The translations under genes and the position numbers were made by a program. This document shows, piece by piece, positions 42,860 to 50,156 of a stretch of 50,156 bases of DNA (positions within the stretch are counted from its first letter, which is position 1; each line of letters opens with the position of its first letter). This DNA comes from JAFDVL01 sp043736395. GTDB taxonomy: Bacteria; Acidobacteriota; Blastocatellia; RBC074. The stretch is from positions 1 through 50,156 of the forward strand of contig JAYTCQ010000143.1 in NCBI GenBank assembly GCA_043736395.1, in the 5' to 3' direction. Under the pieces are notes generated by a model. The model did not search any database, had not been told where the DNA came from, and worked only from the letters and a program-made list of their open reading frames with translations.

Positions 42860-43576
42860 ATGAGCGCAGCGCACCAACAAATGATGAGAGCAAATCAACA
42901 AGGTTCGGAAAAAGATTTAGTGAATCTCGCAACGCCTGTGCTGGAAATGGTGATGCGGATTCGAGCCGGACAATTGGTTCCCTCGTCCGAAATGCGGCAG
43001 ATGGTTGATGCGTGGCTCGGTGAATTTGAAGCGCGTGGCGCACAGCTTGGATACAAGGAGGCACAGCTCCAAAATGCTAAATTCGCGCTTGCCGCATTTG
43101 TTGATGAAACGGTGCTAACCGGCGGTTTTCAAGTGCGCAATGAGTGGGAACGGCATCCGCTTCAACTTGAATATTTCAAGGAGCAATTCGCTGGTGTAAA
43201 GTTTTTTGAAAGGCTTGACGGATTGCTGAAAAATGCGGAACAGGAAGCTGATGTCATTGAAGTCTATTACATTTGTTTACTGTTAGGTTTTAAGGGAAAA
43301 TACCATATCTACATGGAAGACCAATTGCCAGGAGTCCTGCAAAATGTTTCTTCACATTTGCAGCGCGTCGGGCGTTTGAAATTAAGTATTCTTTCTCCTC
43401 ATTGGAAGCTTAACGATCAACCGGAACCTCTCAAGGAAACAAAAGTCCCTGAACTTCCGGCGTGGGTGAAAATGGCGGTTGCCGCTTCGCTCGGCATCGT
43501 GGCGCTTAGTTACTTATTGTTTCAGTTTTTATTGACGAATCACGCCAACGACGTGAAGCAGATTTTATTGAAGTAG
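42860..43576 (+). CDS. tssL: type VI secretion protein TssL (DotU/IcmH family)
   Basis: The 238-residue protein is DotU-like: a helical cytoplasmic domain with FALAAFVDETVLTG, EWERHPLQLEYF and FFERLDGLL, then VYYICLLLGFKGKY (about residues 130-145). One C-terminal membrane helix (MAVAASLGIVALSYLLFQFLL) completes the standard short form without an OmpA-like peptidoglycan-binding extension. TssL is anchored in the inner membrane and joins TssM. The ATG at 42860 is taken over the earlier TTG. It follows tssK by 53 bases. Confidence 0.93.
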   Translation: MSAAHQQMMRANQQGSEKDLVNLATPVLEMVMRIRAGQLVPSSEMRQMVDAWLGEFEARGAQLGYKEAQLQNAKFALAAFVDETVLTGGFQVRNEWERHPLQLEYFKEQFAGVKFFERLDGLLKNAEQEADVIEVYYICLLLGFKGKYHIYMEDQLPGVLQNVSSHLQRVGRLKLSILSPHWKLNDQPEPLKETKVPELPAWVKMAVAASLGIVALSYLLFQFLLTNHANDVKQILLK

Positions 43577-43663
43577 TAGATTATCTGACTGAGGGAGATG
43601 TGCGTATCCAGCTCAGCAATGTAGAAAGTTCAGCCCCTCCCCCAATTGAAAATAAATTATACT

Positions 43664-43688
43664 GCCTGTTCATTCCTCCCGAACAGGC
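43664..43688 (+). promoter_or_regulatory. 8-bp hairpin upstream of tssM
   Basis: GCCTGTTC (43664-43671) and GAACAGGC (43681-43688) pair perfectly around a 9-base loop, 89 bases before the tssM start in a ~200-base gap. It could be a processing, attenuation or spacer hairpin; no function is implied by sequence alone. Confidence 0.4.
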
Positions 43689-43777
43689 TGTGGTGCAAGA
43701 TTCATGGTAATGGGTTAGCTATCTTTTTTTTCGCCCCAGTTCATCCGGCTTGTCTCAGTCGGAACAGGAAGATTCTC

Positions 43778-46700
43778 ATGCCCGCACTTGGTCTAAAAAA
43801 GTTAATTATTTTTTGCGTGCTCGTTACGTTCACGGGCATCGCTATTCTGCTGACTTTGTTGTTACCCGATGAAGTCGGGATCACCGAAATCATCATTATA
43901 GCCTTCATTTTGTTATGCTGGCCGCTCGGGTTTTTTACCAGCTACTTTCTGAAAAATCGCAGGAAAAAAACGGTCACGGCGGGAGCCGAACTCTCTGCGC
44001 CAACCGGAAAATCCTCTTTGTCCGCTTCGCGTCAATATGAAGAATTAACGAGAAGCGCTGAGGAAGCCGTCCAGTTTTTGCGCAGCAGTAATCTCGGTAA
44101 TCGTGAAGTGAGCGATGCTGTTTACGGCTTACCGTGGTATGTGTTGGCGGGGCCTCCGGGCAGCGGTAAAACTTCGCTCGCGTTAGCGGCAGGCTTAAAT
44201 TTTAATGCGCTTTCCAGCCAACGCCGCGCCGATCAAAATCTTGTTCGTGCGACCCGTGATTGTGAATGGCGTGTCACCGATCAGGGCGTGATCGTAGACA
44301 CTGCTGGCAGATATTTAACTGAAGGACAGGATCAGGATGAATGGTTGGGGGTGATTGATACGCTTAAAAAATATCGCCGCAATCGTGCGTTGGATGGCTT
44401 TGTACTCACCGTCAATGCCGCGAATATTTTGAATGGCAACGAATCCGAAATTGAACAGCAGGCGCAAGTGTTACGTGCTCGATTAGATGAAGTGATCAAA
44501 AGTTCCGGCGTGCGATTTCCGGTGTATTTGGTGTTCACGCACTGCGATTCGATTCCGGGGTTTAGTGATTTCTTTGCTGGTTTACAGGCATCGGAGCGTT
44601 CACAGGTGTGGGGCGCTACGATTCCACTTGAGCAGGCCAACACCGCGCACGCTTTGTTCGATGTTGAGTTTGATTATTTGCTGGATGCTTTGATGAAGCG
44701 GCGTTTGCTGAAACTTGGTGAAGCTGTGACGCCAACCCAGCAGCATGGCGTATTCAATTTTCCGCTGCGCATGTCAGAAACGAGGCGCAAGCTTGGTCTC
44801 TTCACGCTCGCACTTTTCCGTCCGAATCCATTCAGTGAATTACCGTTGCTACGCGGGTTTTATTTCACGAGCAACCCTGTTGCTAACGACGCGCGGATGA
44901 ATCAAACGGGCTTGTTTACGGAAGATTTATTCAAGCAGGTGATCTTCCGCGACAAAGATATTGCTTCGTCATTTCAATCACAAAAAGCCGCGCCGAACCA
45001 AATGGCGCAAATAAAATTAGCCGTCGGAGCTTTGGCAGCTGTGTGTTTATTGTGGCTGAGCGGCTCCGTCGTTTCGTATTTCAACAACAGTTCGTTACTC
45101 AATGACGCGCAGGAAAACGCCAAACGCGTGCTCGATCATTACGACGCCGGACGCGGAAATAAGGACGTGAAAACTTCGGATGCGGAGTTGAGTGATTTAG
45201 GGAAATTGCGCGGCACGCTGCAATCTATTGATGAACTTGACAATAGTTGGATTGGTTCTTTGACGCACCGTTTTGGATTGTATTCAGGTGGAAAGGTGCG
45301 TGAACAGGTGCGACAAGTGTATTTCGATTTTATCTCGCAAAGATTTTTAGCTCCGGCTTTGACAAAATTGGAAAGCGAACTTGATACATCGAATCCGACC
45401 AAAGAGGAAGATTTAGATGATTATTATTACAAGTTGCAAGCCCTCAAAATGCTCGAAAGTCAGGAGCGCGTCGACCCGAAATTTTTAGAAGAAAAACTCA
45501 ATTCGTATTGGAATGAAACGGCATCGGTAGATAACGGCAAAAAAGAAAATCTGGTGTTTTATGCGGCACAGGCTGCGCTGCACGATGATGACGATAAAAC
45601 CGTTCCACGTCCGCTTGCAGAATCCGCCAAAGTAAACGCGGCGCGGGTGAAGCTGAAAAATTATTCAGCGACGAAGCGCGTCTACAACGACATCCTGCGC
45701 CGTATCAACAAACTTGGTGATGCCATTGATTTAGCACATGTTTTAGGCGGACAGAGCGGAGCTGAATTATTGGAAGAATCTACGCCGAGTCCTGTGCCGT
45801 ATGCATTCACGAAACGTGCGTATTTCAAGAATGTAACAGGCGATGCGATGGCGAAAGTGCAGTCGGATTTAGGCGGTAAAGATGATTGGGTCATGGGCGA
45901 AAAATCGGCGGCGGCAGGCGTCAACATTGACGAACTACGTGCACGATATTCTGCTGATTACGCGGCGGCTTGGGAGAAGTTTTTGCGGAGTATTTCAGTT
46001 CGCAAGTTCACTGATAAAAAATCTGCTGTGGATTCGCTCGGAATTCTCGCGCAGGAAAATTCTCCGCTTAAGCGAATTGTTGAGTATGTCGCCAGTGAAA
46101 CCAACCTTGCTGATCCACCGAAAGACAGCGGAGCGCTCGCGTGGCTGAAAGGAATTCTCGCCAGCAAAGTCGGTATCACTGATCAAAAAATCGGTACGGC
46201 TTTCGCGCCGCTAAATAGATTTTCAAGTGAATCCATCGCGAAATATTTAGCCAAGCTCGGTGAAGTCCGCGACAAATTACGCGCTTCGCCTGGTACGAAT
46301 TGGAACGAAGTCGCTGCCGCATTGAAGGACAATAAAGATTTTGAAAAAGCCGTAGGCGATACGCGCGATTTGCTGAAACCGCTTGATCCCTCACCCGGCA
46401 GCAAAGCCGCTGAAGAATTATTAGCCAAGCCGCTCGACATTATCGGAGCCGGACAAAAAGGCGGCGACGCCAAAAATATTGAAGATGCATGGCGCAATTT
46501 AGTTGCCAGCGCAAAGAAGCTGGAATCGCGTTATCCGTTCTCGGCTTCGCCGACGGATGTACAAATTCCAGACCTCGTAGCGTTCTACAATCCCGTTGAC
46601 GGCGAGCTCACCAATACCTTCAAAAAATTCCTGAGCAATTTAGTCGAAGGCACGCCCGGACAACTGAAAACAAAAGCTCCGGCGGAGTTTTCAGAAGCTG

Positions 46701-47146
46701 CTACTTCATATTTAAATTTGGCGTTCAAATTGCAATCCGCGTTGTTTCCATCAGGTAGTCAGCAACCAAAATTGAATTATTCGCTGGCCGTCAGAGCCGC
46801 TCCGAATAAAAAAGTTGAAGTGAGCGCAGACGGCGCAAAAGTCACGGCAGACGGTTCAGCGACGACCGCGAATTTGTCGTGGCCTTCGTCGGGTGAAACG
46901 GGAATCAAAGTTATCGTCAGCGATAAAGAGCAGGCAGCGGCAGTGAGCGCAACTCCGGCGGCAGTTGGAGCCGTTCCAGTTTCGACCGGAAAAGAAGTAG
47001 CGAATCATCCGGGTTTATGGGGATTATTTAGAATGGTGAATGGCAGCAGGTACAAATTTGATTGGGGCGGAACATTGCAACCGCCGAGTAACAATCCGTT
47101 CGCCGTTGAGTTTAATAAAATGAAACCGCCGGATAGTTATAAATAA
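43778..47146 (+). CDS. tssM: type VI secretion membrane protein TssM (IcmF family)
   Basis: The 1122-residue protein has two N-terminal membrane helices (LIIFCVLVTFTGIAILLTLL and IIIIAFILLCWPLGFFTSYF), a cytoplasmic NTPase domain with Walker A GPPGSGKTS near residue 125 and DTAGRYLTEGQDQDEW, and a third helix near residue 410 (LAVGALAAVCLLWLSGSVV). A long periplasmic, mostly helical region and a C-terminal beta domain (WPSSGETGIKV) complete the IcmF layout. TssM spans the inner membrane and periplasm and anchors the machine. The ATG at 43778 has AGGAAG upstream; the longer frame uses a TTG start. No TssJ lipoprotein gene lies beside it. Confidence 0.94.
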   Translation: MPALGLKKLIIFCVLVTFTGIAILLTLLLPDEVGITEIIIIAFILLCWPLGFFTSYFLKNRRKKTVTAGAELSAPTGKSSLSASRQYEELTRSAEEAVQFLRSSNLGNREVSDAVYGLPWYVLAGPPGSGKTSLALAAGLNFNALSSQRRADQNLVRATRDCEWRVTDQGVIVDTAGRYLTEGQDQDEWLGVIDTLKKYRRNRALDGFVLTVNAANILNGNESEIEQQAQVLRARLDEVIKSSGVRFPVYLVFTHCDSIPGFSDFFAGLQASERSQVWGATIPLEQANTAHALFDVEFDYLLDALMKRRLLKLGEAVTPTQQHGVFNFPLRMSETRRKLGLFTLALFRPNPFSELPLLRGFYFTSNPVANDARMNQTGLFTEDLFKQVIFRDKDIASSFQSQKAAPNQMAQIKLAVGALAAVCLLWLSGSVVSYFNNSSLLNDAQENAKRVLDHYDAGRGNKDVKTSDAELSDLGKLRGTLQSIDELDNSWIGSLTHRFGLYSGGKVREQVRQVYFDFISQRFLAPALTKLESELDTSNPTKEEDLDDYYYKLQALKMLESQERVDPKFLEEKLNSYWNETASVDNGKKENLVFYAAQAALHDDDDKTVPRPLAESAKVNAARVKLKNYSATKRVYNDILRRINKLGDAIDLAHVLGGQSGAELLEESTPSPVPYAFTKRAYFKNVTGDAMAKVQSDLGGKDDWVMGEKSAAAGVNIDELRARYSADYAAAWEKFLRSISVRKFTDKKSAVDSLGILAQENSPLKRIVEYVASETNLADPPKDSGALAWLKGILASKVGITDQKIGTAFAPLNRFSSESIAKYLAKLGEVRDKLRASPGTNWNEVAAALKDNKDFEKAVGDTRDLLKPLDPSPGSKAAEELLAKPLDIIGAGQKGGDAKNIEDAWRNLVASAKKLESRYPFSASPTDVQIPDLVAFYNPVDGELTNTFKKFLSNLVEGTPGQLKTKAPAEFSEAATSYLNLAFKLQSALFPSGSQQPKLNYSLAVRAAPNKKVEVSADGAKVTADGSATTANLSWPSSGETGIKVIVSDKEQAAAVSATPAAVGAVPVSTGKEVANHPGLWGLFRMVNGSRYKFDWGGTLQPPSNNPFAVEFNKMKPPDSYK

Positions 47147-47244
47147 ACTCTTGGTCAGTTGTTCGTCGCGATGCGATGAAGAGTTTATCCAGTTTTGAGC
47201 GTCAAAAAACGCTTTTATAGTTGAAAGCATTTCCAGGGGGGAAA

Positions 47245-48081
47245 ATGCCAAGCGCAAAAGAATTATTACAACAAGGCGAATTGACCGCCGCGATTGATCA
47301 GATTATCAGCGAAGTCAAAGCGCGTCCGACCAACACTTCGGCACGAATATTTTTATTTGAATTGCTGTGTTTTGCCGGCGAATTAGATCGGGCTGAAAAG
47401 CAATTAGACGTGATCGCGACGCAAAGTACAAGCGCGGAATTAGGCGTGCTAGCTTATCGTAATTGCTTGAAAGCCGAACGCGAACGCCGCCAATTATGGA
47501 AAGATGGCACGCCGCCGCATTTCCTTTCTGAACCTCCTCCCTACGTTGATCTTCAACTTGACGCTATCAAAAAAACTATCGCCGGAGAACTCGGCGAAGC
47601 TCGTGCATTGCTCGATCAAGCGGAAGCGCAAAGGCCTGAATCGCCTTGTCTCTGCGACGGCGAAGAAGTTTTTGACTGGCGCGATGCTGATGATTTTACC
47701 GCTTCCATTCTTGAAGTCATTGTCAAAGATGAATACGTCTGGCTGCCCATTGAGCAGATTCGGACGCTGACAATTGCTGCGCCTGAAACGTTGCGCGATT
47801 TACTTTTTGTTCCCGTCCAAGTTGAAACCATTGACGGAACGCTGGGGCAGTTTTTTGCTTTCACGTTGTATGCAGGCTCATGCGCGTCTTCCGACAACCT
47901 GATTCGATTGGGACGCAAAACCGAGTGGGAGGCGCTCAGCGAACACCTCGCACGCGGGGCGGGTCTGAAAATGTGGATGCTCGGCGATGATGACAAGACG
48001 ATTTTTGAAGTCAAGAAAATTGAATTTCCAGAACGTGCGGAAGCAGAAATTGAAGAGGACGAAGCGGATGCTGCGGTCTAA
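47245..48081 (+). CDS. tagJ: type VI accessory protein TagJ (ImpE/SciE family)
   Basis: The 278-residue protein matches the ImpE/SciE family: a TPR-like N-terminus (AKELLQQGELTAAIDQIISE, ARIFLFELLCFAGELDRAEK), then CDGEEVFDWRDADDF and VWLPIEQIRTLTIAAPETLRDLLFVP. The C-terminus is acidic. TagJ binds the sheath protein TssB and is thought to assist ClpV-driven sheath handling. The ATG at 47245 is chosen because AGGGGGGAAA directly precedes it. It lies between tssM and tssA. Confidence 0.85.
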   Translation: MPSAKELLQQGELTAAIDQIISEVKARPTNTSARIFLFELLCFAGELDRAEKQLDVIATQSTSAELGVLAYRNCLKAERERRQLWKDGTPPHFLSEPPPYVDLQLDAIKKTIAGELGEARALLDQAEAQRPESPCLCDGEEVFDWRDADDFTASILEVIVKDEYVWLPIEQIRTLTIAAPETLRDLLFVPVQVETIDGTLGQFFAFTLYAGSCASSDNLIRLGRKTEWEALSEHLARGAGLKMWMLGDDDKTIFEVKKIEFPERAEAEIEEDEADAAV

Positions 48082-48119
48082 CGCAATTTTCCAATTCACC
48101 TGATTTTACGGAGTTTTGA

Positions 48120-49250
48120 ATGGCAGAACCAGTACTTGATTTTACTACGTTGCTCAATCCGATTGATGGTGAAAATCCATCGGGTCAGAGCCTGCGATAC
48201 GACGGAACCTACGATCAAATCAAAGAGGCGCGGCGCGAAGATGAAGTCTTTGCGCAGGGCGATTGGTCGCGCGATTTAAAAGTTGCTGATTGGAAAAAAG
48301 TCATTGATTTGGCAACGGCGGCGCTGACGAAAAAAACGAAAGATTTACAAATTGCAGCGTGGCTGACCGAAGGTCTGGCGAAATATGACAAGCAGGATCG
48401 CTGGATTGGATTACGCGATGGCTTGCAGTTAATGCGCAGCTTACAGGAAAATTTTTGGGACACGATCTATCCCGAAGTTGATCCTGAAGATGATGAAGGA
48501 TCACTAGCGGCGCGGGCGAATGTGATTGCTTCGATGGAGCAACGATTAGGAGCTATCCTTAAAGAATTACCACTGATTGCGGGGGCGCAATATTCCTACC
48601 TGCAATATCAGGAGTCGAAACAATTCGATATTCCTGAAAATTTTGCTTCGCTTGAATTTGAACAGCAGGAAAAACTGAACGCGCTCAAAGCCCAAGCCGA
48701 AGCGGAAAAGAAAACTACGGGAGATGATTGGCGCAAAGCCAAAGCCGCAACTTCGCGAGATTTTATTGAAACTCGTTTGAACCTGATCAATGAAGTATGG
48801 GATCAATTGCAGGCGCTTGACGCGGTGATGGATGAGAAATTTGCCCGTGAAACGCCGGGCGTTGGAACACTCAAAAAATCACTTGATGAAATCCGCACTT
48901 TAGTTGAATTAGTCGCGAAAGAAAAACGCGCCGCTGAACCACGCGCTGATGAAACGCCGGAAGAATTCATTAATGAAGATGGTGCCAGTATAAGCAGTGG
49001 AGGCGCAGGATTTTCAAGCTCATCAGGCACTGTCAGAAATCGTCAGGAAGCACTGCGAAAGCTTTCAGAAGTCGCTGAATATTTTCTTCAATCGGAGCCG
49101 CATAGTCCCGTTTCGTATCTCGTTCAGCGTGCCGTGAAATGGGGCAATATGCCGCTGGATGCGTGGTTGGCGGATGTGCTGAAAGAAGGCGCAGCGCTCG
49201 AAACCATGCGTGAAACTTTAGGGATGAATACAAATAATGGTTACGAATAG
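48120..49250 (+). CDS. tssA: type VI secretion protein TssA (ImpA N-terminal domain)
   Basis: The 376-residue protein begins with the ImpA_N domain: FTTLLNPIDGENPSGQSLRY, then RREDEVFAQGDW and WKKVIDLATAALTKKTKDLQ, IAAWLTEGLAKYD and FWDTIYPEVDPEDDEG. The C-terminal half has a charged helical stretch and a Ser/Gly-rich linker (SSGGAGFSSSSGTVRNRQEAL), then EVAEYFLQSEPHSPVSYLVQ, as in short TssA proteins. TssA caps and guides sheath and tube polymerisation at the baseplate. GGAG precedes the ATG at 48120. It is followed by tssB after 115 bases. Confidence 0.92.
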   Translation: MAEPVLDFTTLLNPIDGENPSGQSLRYDGTYDQIKEARREDEVFAQGDWSRDLKVADWKKVIDLATAALTKKTKDLQIAAWLTEGLAKYDKQDRWIGLRDGLQLMRSLQENFWDTIYPEVDPEDDEGSLAARANVIASMEQRLGAILKELPLIAGAQYSYLQYQESKQFDIPENFASLEFEQQEKLNALKAQAEAEKKTTGDDWRKAKAATSRDFIETRLNLINEVWDQLQALDAVMDEKFARETPGVGTLKKSLDEIRTLVELVAKEKRAAEPRADETPEEFINEDGASISSGGAGFSSSSGTVRNRQEALRKLSEVAEYFLQSEPHSPVSYLVQRAVKWGNMPLDAWLADVLKEGAALETMRETLGMNTNNGYE

Positions 49251-49365
49251 GCAAGGTTCCAGGTGTGAGGTGCCGGGTGTCAGTGTTGGAGGGAGAGGCA
49301 TTAATTTTAATTTTCAGAAGTCGCGTAATCGCTTCGGTTGCGCCTAACTCAAAAGGAGAATCGTT

Positions 49366-49875
49366 ATGGCAAAAAGAGAAAGTGTCCAACAAAAAATCAG
49401 CCGCATCCGTCCGCCGCGTGTTCACATCAGTTATGAAGTGGAAACCGGAGGCGCGATTGAAATGAAAGAACTCCCGTTCGTCGTCGGCGTGCTCGGAGAT
49501 TTTTCCGGCAAACCGGTTGACCCGTTGCCGCGCATCCGTGATCGCAAGTTTGTCGAAATTGATCGCGATAATTTTGACGCGGCATTAGCAGGAATGAAGC
49601 CGCGTTTGAGCTACGGTGTAGAAAATAAACTGTCCGGCGATGGCAGCAAACTCGGCGTCGAATTGAACTTTCGCAGCCTGGAGGATTTTCATCCTGATCA
49701 AGTCGCGCAGCAGATTGAACCGCTTCGCAAACTGGTGGAGGCGCGTCGCAATCTGTCAGATTTGTTAGCGAAAATGGACGGCAACGACAAACTGGGAGAA
49801 CTCCTGGAAGACGTGCTGAACAATGCCGATTCACAAAAACAACTGGGCGATGCGCTCGGCGTAGTAAAAGAATAG
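49366..49875 (+). CDS. tssB: type VI secretion sheath protein TssB (VipA/ImpB)
   Basis: The 169-residue protein is the small sheath subunit: VQQKISRIRPPRVHISYEVE, KELPFVVGVLGDFSG, then RDRKFVEIDRDNFDAALAGM, PRLSYGVENKL, and LNFRSLEDFHPDQVAQQIEP with LRKLVEARRNLSDLL. This is nearly the full family consensus. With TssC it forms the contractile sheath. AAAGGAG precedes the ATG at 49366 by a good distance. It is followed by tssC after 86 bases containing a repeat. Confidence 0.96.
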   Translation: MAKRESVQQKISRIRPPRVHISYEVETGGAIEMKELPFVVGVLGDFSGKPVDPLPRIRDRKFVEIDRDNFDAALAGMKPRLSYGVENKLSGDGSKLGVELNFRSLEDFHPDQVAQQIEPLRKLVEARRNLSDLLAKMDGNDKLGELLEDVLNNADSQKQLGDALGVVKE

Positions 49876-49945
49876 TGAACAGTTAACAGCAAATAGTGAA
49901 CAGCAGGAAATCCGAACTGTTAACTATTCACTGTTCACTGTTAAC
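49874..49945. repeat. imperfect inverted repeat between tssB and tssC
   Basis: The units GTGAACAG, GTTAACAG and their complements CTGTTCAC, CTGTTAAC recur several times in both orientations. For example, AGTGAACAG at 49874-49882 pairs with CTGTTCACT at 49931-49939. It could form a hairpin that tunes the ratio of the two sheath proteins. Confidence 0.7.
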
Positions 49946-49961
49946 TCCCAAAGGAGAAATT

Positions 49962-50156
49962 ATGAGCCAGCAAACAGAAAAACAAGCGCAAACTGTCACG
50001 CAGGAAGCGCCCGGGGATTTGTTAGGGCAAATCCTGGATAAAGGGATGCGCGCCAAAAATGAAACGCAAACCGCACGTGCGAAAGACATTATTTCTGAAT
50101 TTGTCCAGCAGGTTATGCAAGGACAATTGGTCATGTCGAAAGACATGGAAACCACG
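49962..50156 (+). CDS. tssC: type VI secretion sheath protein TssC, N-terminal part
   Basis: Sixty-five codons are present before the window ends, starting MSQQTEKQAQTVTQEAPGDL, with LGQILDKGMRAKNETQTARA and FVQQVMQGQLVMSKDMETT. The N-terminal helix and the spacing after tssB fit TssC (VipB/ImpC), the large sheath subunit recognised by ClpV. AAAGGAG stands before the ATG. Most of the gene lies outside the window. Confidence 0.85.
   Translation, partial: MSQQTEKQAQTVTQEAPGDLLGQILDKGMRAKNETQTARAKDIISEFVQQVMQGQLVMSKDMETT

Overview
The window looks like a chromosomal segment of an Acidobacteriota bacterium, most likely of the Blastocatellia type. I infer this from a long Oar-like TonB-dependent receptor with an N-terminal carboxypeptidase-regulatory domain, a PEP-CTERM protein, an HpnJ-type hopanoid radical SAM enzyme, moderate G+C, and many intergenic inverted repeats. 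No rRNA, tRNA, CRISPR array or transposase was seen. The taxonomic call is inference.

Layout. 1-2344: an ECF sigma factor operon with two small membrane proteins (minus strand), a divergent cysteine synthase, and another small membrane protein. 2525-3957: a queuosine-precursor (YhhQ-type) transporter convergent with a PEP-CTERM protein. 4109-7015 (minus): a compact operon of a TIGR04222-type membrane protein with a Gly/Ser/Cys tail, an MNIO (DUF692) iron enzyme, a 69-residue protein and a class-A-beta-lactamase-like hydrolase. It resembles a peptide- or protein-modification locus. 7199-13338: a YbhGFSR-like efflux operon (HlyD adaptor, double ABC ATPase, two permeases) with a palindromic operator upstream. 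A four-helix-bundle (S23-like) gene framed by inverted repeats sits between the two permeases. 13347-18496 (minus): a DUF4276 + AAA ATPase pair with a defence-like architecture, an M20 amidohydrolase, a DUF5685-like protein with a very Cys-rich tail, and a DUF962 protein. 18620-25217 (minus): a Tat-exported SelA-like PLP enzyme, a CocE-type hydrolase and a TonB-dependent receptor.

25590-33783: alaS, whose middle segment is AT-rich and atypical, followed after 10 bases by an AT-rich island. The island encodes Vsr, a large protein that joins an Hsp90/MutL-like GHKL ATPase to a histidine-kinase core, a receiver-domain protein with an unknown C-terminal half, a C5-cytosine methyltransferase, and then a PD-(D/E)XK-like protein. 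I know of no named system with this gene set, and it is the best candidate here for a new, phospho-signalling-controlled restriction/defence system.

33869-40322 (minus): two coupled SpoIIE/PP2C phosphatases with membrane-embedded N-termini, and HpnJ. 40490-41109: a decayed toxin-antitoxin pair (frameshifted antitoxin, toxin with an in-frame stop). 41424-end: a type VI secretion cluster in the order tssK-tssL-tssM-tagJ-tssA-tssB-tssC, the last cut by the window edge. Almost every intergenic gap holds a different long inverted repeat.
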